Assembly: GCA_003956705.1 (NCBI GenBank)
Contig: QZCP01000844.1
Location: 37,212 to 101,211, forward strand
From: Brevipalpus yothersi
Taxonomy: Eukaryota; Arthropoda; Arachnida; Trombidiformes; Tenuipalpidae
Length of the DNA: 64,000 nucleotides
Direction of reading: 5' to 3'
Below the pieces are notes generated by a model. The model was not told where the DNA came from, did not search any database, and was given only the letters and a program-made list of their open reading frames with translations. The translations under genes were made by a program, and so were the position numbers. This document shows positions 61,407 to 64,000 of this stretch, one piece after another; within the stretch, counting starts at the first letter, position 1; every line of letters starts with the position of its first letter.

Positions 61407-62094
61407 TTAACACATAGGTTTCTCAATATCTTGATATAATAATTGAAAATAATTTGGTCCTTGAATCAAGAATAGAGGCACAGCACCAACGATATCGATC
61501 GCAATACGTCCATACCATCTGATCCGTTGTGCTAATGATGGGGTACATGCTGGTCGAACAAGATTATGGCAACTGGGAAAGATAGGGGAAGATAAAGAAT
61601 ATTAAGTGTTTGAGGCGAAAAAAAAATTGTGTTTTAGATAAGATTAATTAAGATTATTAGTTGATGATGCTGGAAAGAGGAGAGAGGATGCTTTTCACTC
61701 CCACTTTTCACCACATGTGACAGCAACCCAGCATCATCAACAACGAACAAAGTTTCCAAAATTCATGTATATTCGAAACTCACTTTTCCCAGTCTTCACA
61801 CTTTTTGATTCCCGGTCGATTCTGACGTCCTGATATGCCCAATAGTGATGGCTTTTTGGTTGTGATTTGTTGGCGATTTGCTGCCGATGCAGATGATAAA
61901 CGGTGAGTATTTCGAGGTTTCAGTAGATCATTTTGATCGATAAACTTTAAAACTTCCAAAATTTTTGGCAAAACTTGTTCAATTTTATTTGTATCACTTT
62001 TGACACTTGATTTCACTGATACAGATGAACACTGGACAATTTGGACATAATGTAGCAACAAGAATAAAGTCAATGATAGGTGGATAGTGTTCAT
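61407..62094 (-). CDS. Small secreted protein, two exons
   Basis: Exons 61784..62094 and 61407..61572 join in phase 2 (donor GTGAGT, acceptor CCCAG) to give 158 aa. The start at 62094 begins a clear leader (MNTIHLSLTLFLLLHYVQIV, cleavage likely after QC). The mature part has a basic Ser/Thr-rich middle, then four Cys in KKCEDWEK, CHNLVRPAC and a C-terminal PMC. The frame is open upstream to about 62190, but that would bury the leader. No family recognised; it could be a secreted signalling or cuticle-associated peptide. Its upstream DNA is copy I' of the inverted repeat. Confidence 0.6.
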
Positions 62095-62186
62095 CAATCG
62101 TGAACGATGGCTGACAATAAATTTCGATGATCGAATCACCATCATTGCCATCATCATTGGTGGGATCTGAATGGCAATACACACAA

Positions 62187-62600
62187 TCAAGACTTGCTAT
62201 GCGGTCGAAGAATGGATGAACAGTACACAAGCAGTTGGCAATGAATCAGTTGCATCACTTGGTATGGTCACAGCGTTCTCAAGATGAATGTACATTTGAA
62301 ACTGATCTATTCAACGATACATATATATTTTTAACCTGTCAAATCATATACACACACACACACACATACTATACATACCTCAACATACTGTTGGCCCGTG
62401 CGCTTGCCCGCTTACATATTCTCCTCCCAAAATACGCACATAACGGTACATACGCACACATACCAACATGAACATATCAGAAGCTTGACCAAGCCTTTCT
62501 CAAATGAGCCCGCAGCGTTTCATGATGATGAAAATTTTCATCTATTTCTTCCAAAGTATTCCATTTCTCTCTCTCTTTCTCGACAAGTGCCCATATCAAG
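62187..62600. repeat. Inverted repeat I', right copy
   Basis: Reverse complement of 59998..60400. It begins in the upstream flank of the small secreted gene. A (CA)n run (62341..62366) is added relative to the left copy. Confidence 0.93.
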
Positions 62601-62864
62601 ATGCTTTCAGGCATCACATCTTGAAAAAAATGTTACATAACGCCCTTGCGAATCTTCTATATCTCAGGATGGACGGGAATATTGTGAATGTATATATGGT
62701 GTACAAGATTCCCACCTTCTTCTTCATCTTTTCAAACCTTTTTTTTGAAAGATTTATCTTTTCATCCCTATTCGATATTCCTCTCTTCTCTCTCCCCCCC
62801 CCGATAAATTGATTCTTTCTATCACCCTTTACTCAAACACTATCGCCCTTTAAACTGATAAATA

Positions 62865-63080
62865 AAAATTTATGAAATATTTAATCCATCTGAAAGGGAA
62901 TTTTTGAGGTCAAAAAATAATTAATTCTCAACCATTAGCCGGGCCACCTCTCATCTCTCTCTCTTACTCTTCTTTTAGAAAGATCAAAGTCAACCGGCTA
63001 AGAAAAGTATTCAGAGAGAGAAATATTCATGATGATACACGATGAATCAGGTGAATGAGGCCTTTCACAGTCGGCACTTG
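62865..63080. repeat. Inverted repeat II', right copy
   Basis: Reverse complement of 60475..60830, lacking the long GA microsatellite. See the left copy for shared edges. Confidence 0.85.
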
Positions 63081-64000
63081 ATCTAATTCATGGACATGAA
63101 CGGCCTCACTCATTTACAGTGTAAGGTTGATTTTGAAAGTCATCAATTGGATGATTTAATTAAATCTATTTACTATAACTTACAATTTGGCACCAGTTTT
63201 ATGATTCCTTCAGGGCATTAGAAAACGAAGCCTCTAAACTATGCTGCAAGATACTATTCTCAACCATTTTAGATGTTATTCCAAATTTTCCCTCTTCCCC
63301 CGGTGAGACTAGAATAGTAGATCCTGAGGGCATGATTATTACTCTTCCTTCATGTTAAACAGTGAGATAGCTTGTTTCAACATGATTATACAGGTAAGGT
63401 TTGACCACAAATTCTTTCCAAAATCGATTAAAATATCTGAGTGATTCATTCATTCAGTTTTTGGAAATTTTCATGATGATGAGTCATTATCTAAGAAAAG
63501 CAATAATATTTTTTGATCTTTCAGGAAAGTTTCACGATTCCCTATCCTCTCTTCTTACAAAAATTCACAAACTTACTCCATGAAGTTCTCACTAGGATGA
63601 TCAGATTATTTCGAAATTTCAAGATGATTTGAATGGCTGATATGAACGATCCGATCAAAAATTCGTTCCTTAAGATATCTATTCAAAAATCAGTCTAAAT
63701 TCCATCCACTAACCCATCAAATTGGTACCAAAAACACTTCAAACTATGATCCTAGTGAAAAAGTTTTGTTAGGACGGTGCTTATACTAAGATCTTTTAGA
63801 ACTATTCAATCAAGTTTATAAAAGACTTTTGATTCGGAAGATACTAGAGTGAATTTTACTGAAAGAAAATGATTTGAGCAGTTGGAAAAGGGAAGGCCAG
63901 TGATAGAGACAAATATTTTGTTGATCCTTGTAACATGGCTGAGAGAAACAAAAATGAGAAATATGAGAATGATGTCAAGATAGACAGATAGATAATTGTC
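63081..64000. other. Intergenic, no gene supported
   Basis: AT-rich right end of the window; no supported frame or repeat. Confidence 0.5.

Noticed and set aside
1..64000. tRNA, rRNA and CRISPR arrays
   Set aside because: I found no B-box-like TTCGAAT-type pattern with a matching cloverleaf, no rRNA-like block and no spaced direct repeats.

Overview
The window is nuclear DNA from a small, AT-rich arthropod genome. Genes have short introns with GT/AG borders, and the content fits an astigmatid mite, perhaps Sarcoptes or a close relative. Support comes from a tandem array of serpins next to a chymotrypsin-fold serine protease whose active-centre Ser, His and Asp are readable, tandem divergent ionotropic receptors, and conserved animal genes (TULP4, SPRTN, FBXO22-like) with very compact introns. 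The species is an inference. All exon models were built by eye from reading frame, splice dinucleotides and intron phase.

Layout. 1-12.6 kb: five serpin genes, all on the minus strand (the first cut by the window edge), with decayed serpin and protease fragments between them. One serpin is split by a 714-bp TA-flanked inverted-repeat element lying inside a coding exon. 13.6-14.5 kb: an intact single-exon serine protease. 15.5-18.5 kb: a four-exon gene I do not recognise (898 aa). 19.3-24.4 kb: TULP4. 24.4-30 kb: about 6 kb with no gene I can support.

30-41.1 kb: what looks like one large DNA transposon. It has a single-exon TNP2/CMC-like transposase on the plus strand. Divergent from it on the minus strand are a 546-aa protein and then a 12-exon, 1191-aa protein with a probable BEN domain. 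A 60-aa two-exon peptide lies downstream of the transposase. Chains of DNA hairpins occur near both outer edges. This accessory-rich element is the best candidate here for something undescribed.

41.2-46.9 kb: three tandem intronless ionotropic-receptor-like genes duplicated with their upstream flanks. 47.7-49.1 kb: an FBXO22-like F-box/FIST gene. 49.6-53.4 kb: a five-exon secreted Cys-rich protein. 55.0-55.9 kb: an unrecognised two-exon gene with a Lys-rich tail. 58.0-59.3 kb: SPRTN (Spartan) protease. 61.4-62.1 kb: a small secreted protein, flanked by two pairs of separately inverted repeats.

The serpin and protease cluster probably serves extracellular or host-facing proteolysis control. 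The other cellular genes (TULP4, SPRTN, FBXO22-like) have housekeeping or developmental roles and show no functional link to one another.
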